Of a DNA stretch of 64,000 bases, positions 35,323 through 48,862 are shown one piece after another. The DNA is from Salmonella enterica subsp. enterica serovar Typhimurium str. LT2. Lineage in GTDB: Bacteria > Pseudomonadota > Gammaproteobacteria > Enterobacterales > Enterobacteriaceae. The stretch spans positions 4,154,001 to 4,218,000 of the forward strand of contig NC_003197.2 of assembly GCF_000006945.2 (NCBI RefSeq). Direction: 5' to 3'. Numbering within the stretch: position 1 is the first letter of the stretch; each line of letters starts with the position of its first letter. Position numbers and translations under genes: made by a program. The notes below the pieces were generated by a model that made no database searches, was not told the origin of the DNA, and saw nothing but the letters and a program-made list of their open reading frames with translations.

Positions 35323-37512
35323 TTAAGCCGTTTTCAGAGAACCAACCGGACGGGCTGGTTCAACCGGGGGATAATACGGTTCGTTATGGCGCGCTTTATT
35401 ACGCAGCCCTTCCGGCACCTCATACAGCGGGCCGAGGTGTTGATACTGCTGCGCCATATCAAGATATTTCGCGCTGCCCTGTGTATCCAGCCAGCGGAAT
35501 GCGCCGCCGTGGAACGGAGGGAAGCCCAGGCCGTAGACCAGCGCCATATCGGCTTCCGCCGGGCTTGCGATAATGCCTTCTTCCAGACAGCGAACCACTT
35601 CGTTAATCATCGGGATCATCATACGGGCGATTATCTCGTCGTCGCTGAAGTCGCGTTTCGGCTGGCTGACGCTTGCCAGCAGGTCATCCACCGCGGCATC
35701 TTCTTCTTTCTTCGGCTTACCCTTGCTGTCTTCTTTATAGCGCCAGAAGCCCAGACCGTTTTTTTGCCCAAAACGGCTGGCGTCAAACAATGCGTCGATC
35801 GCGTCGCGGTAATCTTTCTGCATACGCTGTGGGAAGCCTGCCGCCATTACTGCCTGCGCGTGGTGGGCGGTATCAATACCCACCACGTCGAGCAGATAGG
35901 CCGGGCCCATCGGCCAGCCGAACTGTTTTTCCATCACTTTATCGACTTTGCGGAAATCCGCGCCGTCGCGCAGCAGTTGACTGAAACCGGCGAAATAGGG
36001 GAACAGCACGCGGTTAACAAAGAAGCCGGGGCAGTCGTTGACTACAATCGGTGTCTTGCCCATTTTGCTGGCCCAGGCGACGACTTTGGCAATGGTTTCG
36101 TCTGAACTCTTCTCGCCGCGAATGATTTCAACCAGCGGCATCCGGTGTACCGGGTTGAAGAAGTGCATTCCGCAAAAGTTTTCCGGACGTTCCAGGGCGC
36201 TTGCCAGTTCGCCAATTGGGATGGTGGAGGTATTTGAGGCCAGCACGGTTTCCGGGCGCACTTTCTGCTCGGTTTCCGCCAGTACCGCTTTTTTGACTTT
36301 CGGATTTTCGACTACCGCTTCGACAACAACATCTACGCGATCGAAACCGGCATAATCGAGAGTCGGGTGGATGGTCGAAATGACGCCCGCCAGCTTCAGA
36401 CCGTCGATCTTGCCGCGCTCCAGCTGTTTGTTCAGCAGCTTGGCCGCTTCGGTCATGCCGAGGTTCAACGATTTATCGTTGATATCTTTCATGATGACCG
36501 GTACGCCTTTCCAGGCCGACTGGTAAGCGATACCGCCGCCCATAATGCCCGCGCCCAGTACGGCTGCCTGTTTCGGCGTCTCAATATCTTTGGTCAGCTT
36601 TTTGGCTTTACCTTTTACATATTGATCGTTGAGGAAGATACCGACCAGCGCACGAGCCTCATTGGTATGCGCCAGCGGAACAAAGCTTTTATTTTCCAGA
36701 TTCAGCGCTTCTTCACGACCAAAACGCGCGGCGGCTTCAATGGTTTTCACTGCGGTCATCGGCGCCGGATAATGTTTACCCGCCGTTTGTGCGACCATGC
36801 CTTTAGCGATGGTAAAGCTCATCGCTGCTTCAATCTTACTGAGTTTCAACGGTTCCAGTTTCGGCTGGCGTTTAGCTCTCCAGTCGAGATCGCCGGTAAT
36901 GGCCTGGCGTAACACCGCTATCGCGCCTTCAATTAGCTTCTCTTGTTTGACCACGCCGTCCACAAGGCCGATTTTCAGCGCGTGCTCAGCACCGACATCT
37001 TTACCTGCCGCGATAATCTCCAGCGCGCTGTCTGCGCCCAGCATACGCGGCAGACGAACGGAGCCGCCGAAACCCGGCATGATGCCCAGTTTAGTTTCCG
37101 GCAGACCGATACGGAGGTCTGGCGTCGCCAGACGGTAATCGGTGGCCAGCACGCATTCGCACCCGCCGCCCAGCGCATAGCCGTTTACGGCGGCAAGGGT
37201 CGGTACGGGTAAATCTTCCAGACGGTTAAAGACGCTATTAGCGAAATGCAGCCATTGGCTTAACTGCTCTTCGGGGACGAGGAACAGTGAAAGAAATTCG
37301 GTGATGTCCGCGCCGACAATAAAGGCCGCTTTATTAGAGCGCAGCAGCAGCCCTTTTAAATCGTGTTGCTTTTCCAGCACCTCAAGCGCCTGGCCGAGGC
37401 TGGCGACGGTTGCGGTGTCGAGTTTATTGACCGAGCCTGGAGCATCGAACACCAGTTCGGCGATGCCATCTTCCAGCCAGTCGAGGTACAGGGTGTCGCC
37501 TTTATAAAGCAT
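35323..37512 (-). CDS. fadB: Fatty-acid oxidation complex alpha subunit FadB
   Basis: A 729-residue multifunctional enzyme: enoyl-CoA hydratase/isomerase domain (about 1-190, with AAFIVGADITEFL and YALGGGCECVLATD and catalytic Glu in LPETKLG), then the 3-hydroxyacyl-CoA dehydrogenase domain with the NAD-binding VLGAGIMGGGIAY at about 318 and the His in GMHFFNPVH. It works with FadA as an alpha2-beta2 complex. The ATG at 37512 (MLYKGDTLYLDW) is preferred over a longer reading because it matches E. coli and has GGAG upstream. First gene of fadBA. Confidence 0.98.
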   Translation of the reverse strand: MLYKGDTLYLDWLEDGIAELVFDAPGSVNKLDTATVASLGQALEVLEKQHDLKGLLLRSNKAAFIVGADITEFLSLFLVPEEQLSQWLHFANSVFNRLEDLPVPTLAAVNGYALGGGCECVLATDYRLATPDLRIGLPETKLGIMPGFGGSVRLPRMLGADSALEIIAAGKDVGAEHALKIGLVDGVVKQEKLIEGAIAVLRQAITGDLDWRAKRQPKLEPLKLSKIEAAMSFTIAKGMVAQTAGKHYPAPMTAVKTIEAAARFGREEALNLENKSFVPLAHTNEARALVGIFLNDQYVKGKAKKLTKDIETPKQAAVLGAGIMGGGIAYQSAWKGVPVIMKDINDKSLNLGMTEAAKLLNKQLERGKIDGLKLAGVISTIHPTLDYAGFDRVDVVVEAVVENPKVKKAVLAETEQKVRPETVLASNTSTIPIGELASALERPENFCGMHFFNPVHRMPLVEIIRGEKSSDETIAKVVAWASKMGKTPIVVNDCPGFFVNRVLFPYFAGFSQLLRDGADFRKVDKVMEKQFGWPMGPAYLLDVVGIDTAHHAQAVMAAGFPQRMQKDYRDAIDALFDASRFGQKNGLGFWRYKEDSKGKPKKEEDAAVDDLLASVSQPKRDFSDDEIIARMMIPMINEVVRCLEEGIIASPAEADMALVYGLGFPPFHGGAFRWLDTQGSAKYLDMAQQYQHLGPLYEVPEGLRNKARHNEPYYPPVEPARPVGSLKTA

Positions 37513-37537
37513 GTCAGTCTCCTGAATCCACAAAGTG

Positions 37538-37554
37538 ATCTGGTCGTACCAGAT
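37538..37554. promoter_or_regulatory. FadR operator of fadBA
   Basis: ATCTGGTCGTACCAGAT is a near-perfect palindrome matching the known fadB FadR site (ATCTGGTACGACCAGAT). It lies 26 bases upstream of the fadB ATG. Long-chain acyl-CoA would release FadR and induce the operon. Confidence 0.92.
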
Positions 37555-37701
37555 GAAGCGAAGTGTGTATTTTGTGTTAAAAAAATGCAAATAAATGATT
37601 AAAGAAATGCCGATGTGATCACGCTCGGCAGAGATCACGCTCTCGTGGGGCGATGTGCTAAGATGCGGGAACTTGAGGTCAAAAAAACAGAAGGGTAAAA
37701 A

Positions 37702-39033
37702 ATGGAATCACTGGCCGCGCTCTATAAAAATCATATTGTTACCTTACAAGAACGGACGCGCGATGTTCTGGCGCGCTTTAAGCTGGATGCGTTACTTATT
37801 CATTCTGGCGAGCTTTTCAACGTCTTTCTCGACGATCACCCTTATCCGTTTAAGGTCAATCCACAGTTTAAAGCGTGGGTGCCGGTAACTCAGGTTCCAA
37901 ATTGCTGGCTGTTGGTCGATGGCGTCAACAAACCCAAATTGTGGTTTTATCTGCCGGTCGATTACTGGCATAACGTTGAACCGCTGCCAACGTCCTTCTG
38001 GACAGAAGAAGTCGAGGTCGTCGCCTTACCGAAAGCGGATGGCATCGGCAGCCAACTGCCTGCCGCGCGTGGCAATATCGGCTATATCGGCCCGGTTCCT
38101 GAGCGCGCGCTACAATTGGATATCGCCGCCAGCAACATCAACCCGAAAGGTGTTATCGACTATCTGCATTACTACCGCGCCTATAAAACGGATTATGAAC
38201 TGGCCTGTATGCGCGAAGCGCAGAAAATGGCGGTGAGCGGTCATCGGGCGGCGGAAGAGGCCTTCCGTTCCGGCATGAGCGAGTTCGACATCAACCTGGC
38301 GTACCTGACCGCCACGGGACATCGCGATACCGATGTTCCATACAGCAACATTGTGGCGCTGAACGAACATGCCGCCGTGCTGCATTACACGAAACTGGAT
38401 CATCAGGCACCGTCTGAAATGCGCAGTTTCCTGCTGGATGCGGGCGCGGAATACAACGGCTACGCGGCGGATCTGACGCGGACCTGGTCGGCGAAAAGCG
38501 ATAACGACTACGCCCACCTGGTGAAAGATGTTAACGACGAACAGTTGGCGCTGATCGCTACCATGAAGGCGGGCGTCAGCTATGTGGATTATCATATTCA
38601 ATTCCATCAGCGCATCGCGAAGCTGCTGCGTAAACATCAAATCATTACCGACATGAGTGAAGAGGCGATGGTGGAAAATGATCTCACCGGGCCGTTTATG
38701 CCGCACGGTATTGGTCATCCGTTGGGTCTGCAGGTACACGATGTGGCCGGGTTTATGCAGGATGATTCCGGTACGCATCTCGCCGCGCCGTCCAAATACC
38801 CGTATCTGCGCTGCACGCGTGTGTTACAGCCGCGAATGGTGTTGACCATCGAACCGGGGATTTACTTCATCGAATCGCTGTTAGCGCCATGGCGCGAAGG
38901 CCCGTTCAGCAAGCACTTCAACTGGCAGAAAATTGAAGCGCTCAAGCCTTTCGGCGGTATTCGCATTGAAGATAACGTGGTCATCCACGAAAACGGCGTG
39001 GAAAACATGACGCGGGATTTAAAACTGGCGTAA
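37702..39033 (+). CDS. pepQ: Xaa-Pro dipeptidase PepQ
   Basis: A 443-residue manganese-dependent prolidase of the pita-bread (M24B) family that splits dipeptides ending in proline. Metal ligands can be read as Asp in [17 protein letters not shown] (two), His in [10 protein letters not shown], Glu in [10 protein letters not shown] and Glu in GGIRIEDNV. It is divergent from fadB; its stop shares one base with the ATG of yigZ, so they form an operon that continues to trkH and hemG. Confidence 0.97.
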
Positions 39034-39647
39034 TGGACAGTTGGTTAATCCCTGCAGCGCCGGTCACCGTTGTTGAAGAGATCAAAAAAAGCCGCTTTAT
39101 TACGCTATTGGCGCATACCGATGGCGTAGACGCGGCGAAAGCGTTTGTTGAGTCAGTCAGAGCTGAGCATCCTGATGCGCGCCACCATTGTGTGGCGTGG
39201 GTGGCGGGTGCGCCGGACGACTCACAGCAACTGGGCTTTTCAGACGACGGCGAACCGGCGGGAACGGCAGGCAAGCCGATGCTTGCGCAATTGATGGGCA
39301 GCGGCGTCGGAGAAATTACTGCCGTCGTCGTGCGCTACTATAGTGGTATTCTGCTGGGTACGGGCGGGCTGGTAAAAGCCTATGGCGGCGGTGTGAATCA
39401 GGCATTACGTCAGCTTGCCACACAACGCAAGACGCCATTAACCGAATATACTTTGCAGTGTGAGTACGGTCAGTTGGCCGGAATCGAAGCATTATTAGGA
39501 CAGTTTGCCGGGAAGATCGTTTCCAGCGATTATCAGGCGTCTGTTCGGCTCAGGGTGGCGCTTCCTTTTGCTCATGTGAATGCATTTTCCACAAAACTGG
39601 CGGATTTTAGCCGTGGTTCATTGCAATTGTTAGCGATTGAAGAATAA
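39033..39647 (+). CDS. yigZ: IMPACT-family protein YigZ
   Basis: A 204-residue member of the UPF0029/IMPACT family. The N-terminal domain holds the signature DDGEPAGTAGKPML and VVVRYYSGILLGTGGLVKAY; a second, EF-G-domain-V-like fold follows. Its exact function in bacteria is unknown; the eukaryotic homologue affects translation control through GCN1. Its ATG overlaps the pepQ stop and trkH follows after 38 bases. Confidence 0.94.
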   Translation: MDSWLIPAAPVTVVEEIKKSRFITLLAHTDGVDAAKAFVESVRAEHPDARHHCVAWVAGAPDDSQQLGFSDDGEPAGTAGKPMLAQLMGSGVGEITAVVVRYYSGILLGTGGLVKAYGGGVNQALRQLATQRKTPLTEYTLQCEYGQLAGIEALLGQFAGKIVSSDYQASVRLRVALPFAHVNAFSTKLADFSRGSLQLLAIEE

Positions 39648-39685
39648 TCCCCACCTCATTTTTAAGAATAAAGGAAGCGGCAGAG

Positions 39686-41137
39686 ATGCATTTTCGCGCC
39701 ATTACCCGAATCGTTGGACTACTGGTTATCTTATTTTCGGGGACAATGATTCTCCCGGGACTGGTAGCGCTAATATATCGTGATGGCGCAGGAAGAGCGT
39801 TCACGCAGACCTTTTTTGTCGCGCTGGCGATCGGTTCCATACTGTGGTGGCCGAACCGTAGGGAAAAGGGCGAGCTGAAATCCCGCGAAGGATTTCTTAT
39901 CGTGGTGCTGTTCTGGACCGTGCTGGGCAGCGTGGGTGCGCTGCCGTTTATTTTCTCGGAAAGCCCAAACCTCACCATTACCGATGCTTTTTTTGAATCG
40001 TTCTCCGGGTTAACCACCACGGGCGCCACTACTCTGGTGGGGCTGGATTCATTACCGCACGCCATTCTCTTTTATCGTCAGATGCTGCAATGGTTTGGCG
40101 GTATGGGGATCATTGTGCTGGCGGTGGCGATTCTCCCTATCCTCGGCGTCGGGGGGATGCAGCTCTATCGGGCGGAAATGCCGGGGCCGCTCAAAGATAA
40201 CAAAATGCGCCCGCGTATTGCCGAGACGGCGAAAACGCTGTGGCTTATCTATGTCTTGCTAACGGTAGCCTGCGCGCTGGCGCTATGGTTTGCAGGGATG
40301 CCCGCGTTTGACGCTATCGGACACAGCTTCTCCACTATCGCTATCGGCGGCTTCTCAACGCATGACGCCAGCGTAGGCTATTTTGATAGTCCCACTATTA
40401 ATACCATCATCGCTATTTTCCTGCTGATCTCCGGTTGTAACTATGGCCTGCATTTCTCTTTATTAAGCGGGCGTAGCCTGAAAGTATACTGGCGCGATCC
40501 GGAATTCCGCATGTTCATCGGCGTACAGTTGACGCTGGTGGTGATCTGCACGCTGGTACTGTGGTTCCATAATATCTACGACTCGGCGCTGACAACGCTA
40601 AATCAGGCGTTCTTCCAGGTCGTGTCGATGGCGACAACGGCAGGGTTTACCACGGACAGCATTGCGCGCTGGCCGCTGTTTTTGCCCGTCTTGCTGCTAT
40701 GTTCCGCGTTTATTGGCGGTTGCGCCGGGTCAACGGGCGGGGGGTTAAAGGTCATCCGTATTCTGTTGTTGTTTAAACAGGGGAACCGCGAACTCAAACG
40801 TCTGGTGCATCCGAATGCCGTTTACAGTATTAAGCTGGGGAACCGGGCACTGCCAGAACGTATTCTGGAAGCCGTCTGGGGATTCTTTTCTGCCTACGCG
40901 CTGGTATTTATCGTCAGTATGCTGGCCATTATCGCTACAGGCGTAGATGATTTCTCGGCTTTCGCCTCGGTAGTGGCTACGCTTAATAACCTGGGACCGG
41001 GGCTGGGGGTGGTTGCTGATAACTTCGCCAGTATGAATCCGGTTGCGAAATGGATACTAATCGCCAACATGCTATTTGGTCGTTTGGAAGTATTCACTTT
41101 GCTGGTACTTTTTACCCCGACTTTCTGGCGTGAATAA
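39686..41137 (+). CDS. trkH: Trk potassium uptake protein TrkH
   Basis: A 483-residue inner-membrane K+ translocating subunit. It contains repeated pore-loop units with selectivity glycines: TTTGATTLVG, SIAIGGFSTH, TTAGFTTDS and LNNLGPGLG. It functions with the cytoplasmic TrkA. AAGGAAG precedes the ATG. Located between yigZ and hemG in a conserved order. Confidence 0.97.
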   Translation: MHFRAITRIVGLLVILFSGTMILPGLVALIYRDGAGRAFTQTFFVALAIGSILWWPNRREKGELKSREGFLIVVLFWTVLGSVGALPFIFSESPNLTITDAFFESFSGLTTTGATTLVGLDSLPHAILFYRQMLQWFGGMGIIVLAVAILPILGVGGMQLYRAEMPGPLKDNKMRPRIAETAKTLWLIYVLLTVACALALWFAGMPAFDAIGHSFSTIAIGGFSTHDASVGYFDSPTINTIIAIFLLISGCNYGLHFSLLSGRSLKVYWRDPEFRMFIGVQLTLVVICTLVLWFHNIYDSALTTLNQAFFQVVSMATTAGFTTDSIARWPLFLPVLLLCSAFIGGCAGSTGGGLKVIRILLLFKQGNRELKRLVHPNAVYSIKLGNRALPERILEAVWGFFSAYALVFIVSMLAIIATGVDDFSAFASVVATLNNLGPGLGVVADNFASMNPVAKWILIANMLFGRLEVFTLLVLFTPTFWRE

Positions 41138-41148
41138 TGGAGTAACAC

Positions 41149-41694
41149 GTGAAAACATTGATTCTTTTCTCTACCCGGGACGGACAAACGCGCGAAATTG
41201 CCTCTTATCTGGCTTCTGAACTCAAAGATATGGGGATCTGGGCCGATGTCGTTAATCTGCATCGCGCAGAAGAGCCTGACTGGGATAGCTATGATCGCGT
41301 AGTGATTGGCGCGTCTATTCGTTATGGTCATTACCACAGCGCCTTTCAGGAGTTTGTTAAGAAATATGCCACGCGGTTGAACGGAATGCCGAGCGCCTTT
41401 TATTCCGTTAACCTGGTGGCGCGTAAAGCTGAAAAACGGACGCCGCAGACTAACAGCTACGCGCGGAAGTTTTTAATGAGCTCTCCGTGGCGACCTGACT
41501 ACTGTGCCGTCATTGCAGGCGCGCTTCGCTATCCCCGTTATCGCTGGTATGACCGTCTGATGATCAAGCTTATTATGAAGATGTCGGGCGGCGAAACGGA
41601 TACCAGTAAAGAAGTGGTGTACACCGACTGGGAGCAGGTTGCGCACTTTGCCCGTGAAATAGCCCATTTAACCAACAAATCGTCGGCAAAATAA
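41149..41694 (+). CDS. hemG: Menaquinone-dependent protoporphyrinogen IX oxidase HemG
   Basis: A 181-residue flavodoxin-like FMN protein that oxidises protoporphyrinogen IX to protoporphyrin IX in haem synthesis, passing electrons to quinones. The FMN phosphate loop [12 protein letters not shown] is at residues 6-17 and a long insert with a Lys/Arg-rich segment anchors it to the membrane. The start is GTG with GGAGT upstream, 11 bases after the trkH stop. It is the last gene before the rRNA operon. Confidence 0.96.
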
Positions 41695-41743
41695 ACGCAA
41701 AGAATAAAAAGTGCGCACTCAGAAAATTATTTTAAATTTCCTC

Positions 41744-41771
41744 TTGTCAGGCAAAAATAACTCCCTATAAT
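41744..41771 (+). promoter_or_regulatory. rRNA operon promoter P1
   Basis: A -35 TTGTCA (41744-41749) and -10 TATAAT (41766-41771) are spaced by 16 bases, followed by the GC-rich discriminator GCGCCACC and a start near 41779. AT-rich sequence upstream (41701-41742) fits an UP element and Fis sites. This arrangement is the stringently controlled rrn P1. Confidence 0.92.
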
Positions 41772-41862
41772 GCGCCACCACTGACACGGAACAACGGCAC
41801 ACAGGCCGCCGGGTCAGCGGGGTTCGGACCAGAACCTCACGGAGAAAAGCGAAAATAAACGC

Positions 41863-41890
41863 TTGACTCTGAAGCGGGAAAGCGTAATAT
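41863..41890 (+). promoter_or_regulatory. rRNA operon promoter P2
   Basis: A -35 TTGACT (41863-41868) and -10 TAATAT (41885-41890) are spaced by 16 bases, about 120 bases after P1, the usual tandem arrangement of enteric rRNA operons. Confidence 0.9.
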
Positions 41891-41927
41891 GCACACCCCG
41901 CGCCGCTGAGAAAAAGCGAAGCGGCAC

Positions 41928-41940
41928 TGCTCTTTAACAA
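41928..41940 (+). promoter_or_regulatory. boxA antitermination site
   Basis: TGCTCTTTAACAA is the rrn boxA, bound by NusB/NusE to make RNA polymerase resist termination. A second boxA-like GCTCTTTAAAAAT stands before the 23S gene (44010-44022). Confidence 0.9.
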
Positions 41941-42071
41941 TTTATCAGACAATCTGTGTGGGCACTCGAAGATACGGATTCTTAACGTCCTAGGACGAAA
42001 AATGAATACCAAGTCTCAAGAGTGAACACGTAATTCATTACGAAGTTTAATTCATTGAGCATCAAACTTTT

Positions 42072-43613
<1,542 letters not shown>

Positions 43614-43682
43614 CCTTAAAGAAACGGTCTTTGAAGTGCTCACACAGATTGTCTGATGAAAAACGAGCAGTAAAACCTCTAC

Positions 43683-43759
<77 letters not shown>

Positions 43760-43851
43760 AATTTTCCCTGAATACTGCGTTGTGAAATAACTCACATACT
43801 GATGTATGCTTCGTTATTCCACGCCTTGTCTCAGGAAAAATTATCGGTAAA
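43760..43851. repeat. Hairpin element in the tRNA-Ile/tRNA-Ala spacer
   Basis: The spacer is 111 bases, longer than the roughly 40 bases I recall for E. coli. It holds a nearly closed palindrome: AAATTTTCCCTGA near 43759-43772 pairs with TCAGGAAAAATT (43841-43852), and TTGTGAAATAAC with GTTATTCCAC, around the apex CATACTGATGTATG. Its reverse complement shares CTGAGACAAGGCG, GCATACA, AGTATGTGA, CAACGC and GTATTCAG, in order, with the element between the 23S and 5S genes. Confidence 0.8.
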
Positions 43852-43870
43852 GAGGTTCTGACTACACGAT

Positions 43871-43946
43871 GGGGCTATAGCTCAGCTGGGAGAGCGCCTG
43901 CTTTGCACGCAGGAGGTCTGCGGTTCGATCCCGCATAGCTCCACCA
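43871..43946 (+). tRNA. alaT: tRNA-Ala (TGC)
   Basis: A 76-base tRNA from GGGGCTATAGCTCAGC to CCACCA. The anticodon loop CTTTGCACG carries TGC. Second spacer tRNA, 182 bases before the 23S gene. Confidence 0.98.
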
Positions 43947-44128
43947 TCTCGTGAGTGTTTACGAAAAAATACTTCAGAGTGTACCTGAAAGGGTTCACTG
44001 CGAAGTTTTGCTCTTTAAAAATCTGGATCAAGCTGAAAATTGAAACACAGAACAACGAAAGTTGTTCGTGAGTCTCTCAAATTTTCGCAACACGATGATG
44101 AATCGTAAGAAACATCTTCGGGTTGTGA

Positions 44129-47120
<2,992 letters not shown>

Positions 47121-47189
47121 ACAACGCCGAAGATGTTTTGGCGGATTGAGAAGACAACAATTTTCAGCTCAGATTCAGAGTCCGAAGGA

Positions 47190-47289
47190 TTTTACGCTGA
47201 GACAAGGCGGCAAACGCAGCGACGGAAGGAGCATACAGAAGTATGTGACTGACGCTCGCAAGAGCAGCCAACGCCGTATCAGTGTAAAA
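47190..47289. repeat. ERIC-like element in the 23S-5S spacer
   Basis: A 100-base element bounded by TTTTACGCTGA (47190-47200) and TCAGTGTAAAA (47279-47289), inverted repeats with one G-T pair. Inside it reads AAGGCGGCAAACG, GGAGCATACAGAAGTATGTGACTG and GAGCAGCCAACGC, close to the ERIC core blocks. It makes the spacer 194 bases, against about 90 that I recall for E. coli. Confidence 0.8.
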
Positions 47290-47314
47290 GACACAGGACG
47301 GAGCACAAAGAATT

Positions 47315-47434
47315 TGCCTGGCGGCACTAGCGCGGTGGTCCCACCTGACCCCATGCCGAACTCAGAAGTGAAACGCCGTAGCGCCGATGGTAGTGTGGGG
47401 TCTCCCCATGCGAGAGTAGGGAACTGCCAGGCAT
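47315..47434 (+). rRNA. rrfA: 5S ribosomal RNA
   Basis: Exactly 120 bases, TGCCTGGCGGC to GCCAGGCAT, matching E. coli 5S except for CACTAGCGCGG in place of CAGTAGCGCGG in the first helix region. Confidence 0.98.
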
Positions 47435-47447
47435 CAAATAAAACGAA

Positions 47448-47479
47448 GGGCCCTGTCGGAAGACAGGGCCTTTTGTTTT
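47448..47479 (+). terminator. rRNA operon terminator T1
   Basis: GGCCCTGT (47449-47456) pairs with ACAGGGCC (47463-47470), followed by TTTTGTTTT; preceded by CAAATAAAACGAA as in E. coli rrnB T1. Confidence 0.95.
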
Positions 47480-47578
47480 ATCTGTGGTCTGTCGGTGAGC
47501 ACTCGTTGCGCAGCAACGGCCCGGAGGGTGGCGGGCAGGACGCCCGCCATAAACTGCCAGGCATTAGTTTAGTGAAGA

Positions 47579-47605
47579 AGCCCATCCTGACGGACGGGCT
47601 TTTTT
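47579..47605 (+). terminator. rRNA operon terminator T2
   Basis: AGCCCATCC / GGACGGGCT with an internal A-C mismatch and TTTTTT, after the sequence GGTGGCGGGCAGGACGCCCGCC, as in E. coli rrnB T2. A fragment of the 5S 3' end (ACTGCCAGGCAT, 47554-47565) is repeated before it. Confidence 0.88.
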
Positions 47606-47628
47606 GCGTGTGCGGTAACTGTAAAACC

Positions 47629-47701
47629 GTAGGCCTGATAAGCGCAGCGCCATCAGGCAACCGGCACTGCCGGATGGCGGCTCCGCCTTATCCGGCCTAC
47701 A
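47629..47701. repeat. BIME between the rRNA operon and mobB
   Basis: Two REP units, GTAGGCCTGATAAGCGCAGCG...CATCAGGC and GCCGGATGGCGG...TTATCCGGCCTAC, in opposite orientation. It overlaps the last codon and stop of the minus-strand mobB gene. Confidence 0.9.
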
Positions 47702-48227
47702 AGGAACGTGCTTTCTCTAACCACCGCAAAATGAAGGCAGAAATCTGCGATACATCATTAAGATCCAAAACGGGTACCGCTACGGCAAGTGGAATATCAC
47801 TGGCAACCGCAATAACATGCTCATCAAGAATTAATTCTTCCTCGCTGTGCCCACATCCCTGACGAAAAAGTAAGATCTTCGCAACTGCCTCGTGTTTAAA
47901 CCCTTCTACCAGCACCATATCTAGCTTTGATGCATCCATCCGGCTCACCAGCCATGCCAGATCCAACTCTTCTTGCCCCGGCGTTTCAGTCATTAACGCC
48001 CAGCGCTGCTGACTGGCAACCAGCGTCTGTGCCGCCCCGGCTTTACGTAATTCGTAGCTATCTTTACCCGGTTTATCAACATCCATATCATGATGGGTAT
48101 GCTTAATCAGCCCTGGCCGAATACCGTGCGCACAAAGTGCTGGGATCAGTTTTTTCAGCAGTGTTGTTTTTCCCGTGCCGCTCCACGCGGCAATGGCGAG
48201 TAGCGGTATCATGGTCTCTTTTGCCAT
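47697..48227 (-). CDS. mobB: Molybdopterin-guanine dinucleotide adapter MobB
   Basis: A 176-residue GTP-binding protein that assists MobA in making the molybdenum guanine dinucleotide cofactor. The Walker A motif WSGTGKTTLLKKL is at residues 15-27 and HTHHDMDVDKPGKDSYELRKAGA is the conserved MobB segment. Its start overlaps the mobA end by 19 bases. The C-terminal 20 or so residues differ from E. coli, and its stop lies at the edge of a REP element. Confidence 0.95.
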   Translation of the reverse strand: MAKETMIPLLAIAAWSGTGKTTLLKKLIPALCAHGIRPGLIKHTHHDMDVDKPGKDSYELRKAGAAQTLVASQQRWALMTETPGQEELDLAWLVSRMDASKLDMVLVEGFKHEAVAKILLFRQGCGHSEEELILDEHVIAVASDIPLAVAVPVLDLNDVSQISAFILRWLEKARSL

Positions 48228-48793
48228 TGCGCGAGTTCCTCCGGCGTGTTGACGTTCACAAATGCCTCCTTACAATCGCTGAAATCAACGGCGTGTCCGC
48301 CTACCTGGCGCATAAAAATCATTACCCGCCGCTCGCCTGCTTGCAAATAAGCTGTCAACTGGGGCTCAACGGCACGATTAATCAACGCGATCGTTGGATG
48401 ATCGCGCTCTCCATCATGAACCCAAACCACGGGTGCACCATGACGCTGCGCTGCTAAACGATCGACCAGGTTGTGGGGGATACAGGGATTGTCACAGGGA
48501 CAAAACAGAAACCAGTCGCCTGCTACCTGCTGAAAAACGGAAAGCATACCCGCCAGCGGACCGGGAAAGTCAGCAATTGAATCCGGAATGACTTTCAGGC
48601 CGCTGGCCTGGTAGATATCCAGATGGCGATTAGCACTAATGACGACCGTAGCAAGTTGTGGCGCGAGCGCGTCGGCAACGTGTCGCCAGAGCGGTTTCCC
48701 GCCCAGTTCAAGCAGACCTTTATCCGCACCTCCCATCCGCCTGGCTTTACCGCCTGCCAGCACCACGCCGGTTATTACTTCATCCAGATTCAC
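48209..48793 (-). CDS. mobA: Molybdenum cofactor guanylyltransferase MobA
   Basis: A 194-residue nucleotidyltransferase that joins GMP to molybdopterin for enzymes such as nitrate reductase and formate dehydrogenase. The nucleotide-binding signature GVVLAGGKARRMGGADKG is at residues 8-25 and Asp in FCPCDNPCIP is a metal ligand position. First gene of mobA-mobB, divergent from yihD. Confidence 0.95.
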   Translation of the reverse strand: MNLDEVITGVVLAGGKARRMGGADKGLLELGGKPLWRHVADALAPQLATVVISANRHLDIYQASGLKVIPDSIADFPGPLAGMLSVFQQVAGDWFLFCPCDNPCIPHNLVDRLAAQRHGAPVVWVHDGERDHPTIALINRAVEPQLTAYLQAGERRVMIFMRQVGGHAVDFSDCKEAFVNVNTPEELAQWQKRP

Positions 48794-48862
48794 CGATATC
48801 GCCTCTTTTATTGTGGGATTGACCCTGCTACCGTGTCTGTATCAAGAATAAGGAGCACAGCT

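Noticed and set aside
35215..36105. A 296-codon plus-strand frame opposite fadA/fadB
   Set aside because: It is antisense to two well-supported genes and shows composition expected of a shadow frame of GC-rich coding DNA.
37513..37638. N-terminal extension of FadB by 42 residues
   Set aside because: It would read through the FadR operator; the start at 37512 matches the family.
47146..47862. A 238-codon frame running across the 23S-5S spacer, 5S gene, terminators and mobB
   Set aside because: It crosses an rRNA gene and two terminators, so it is not coding.
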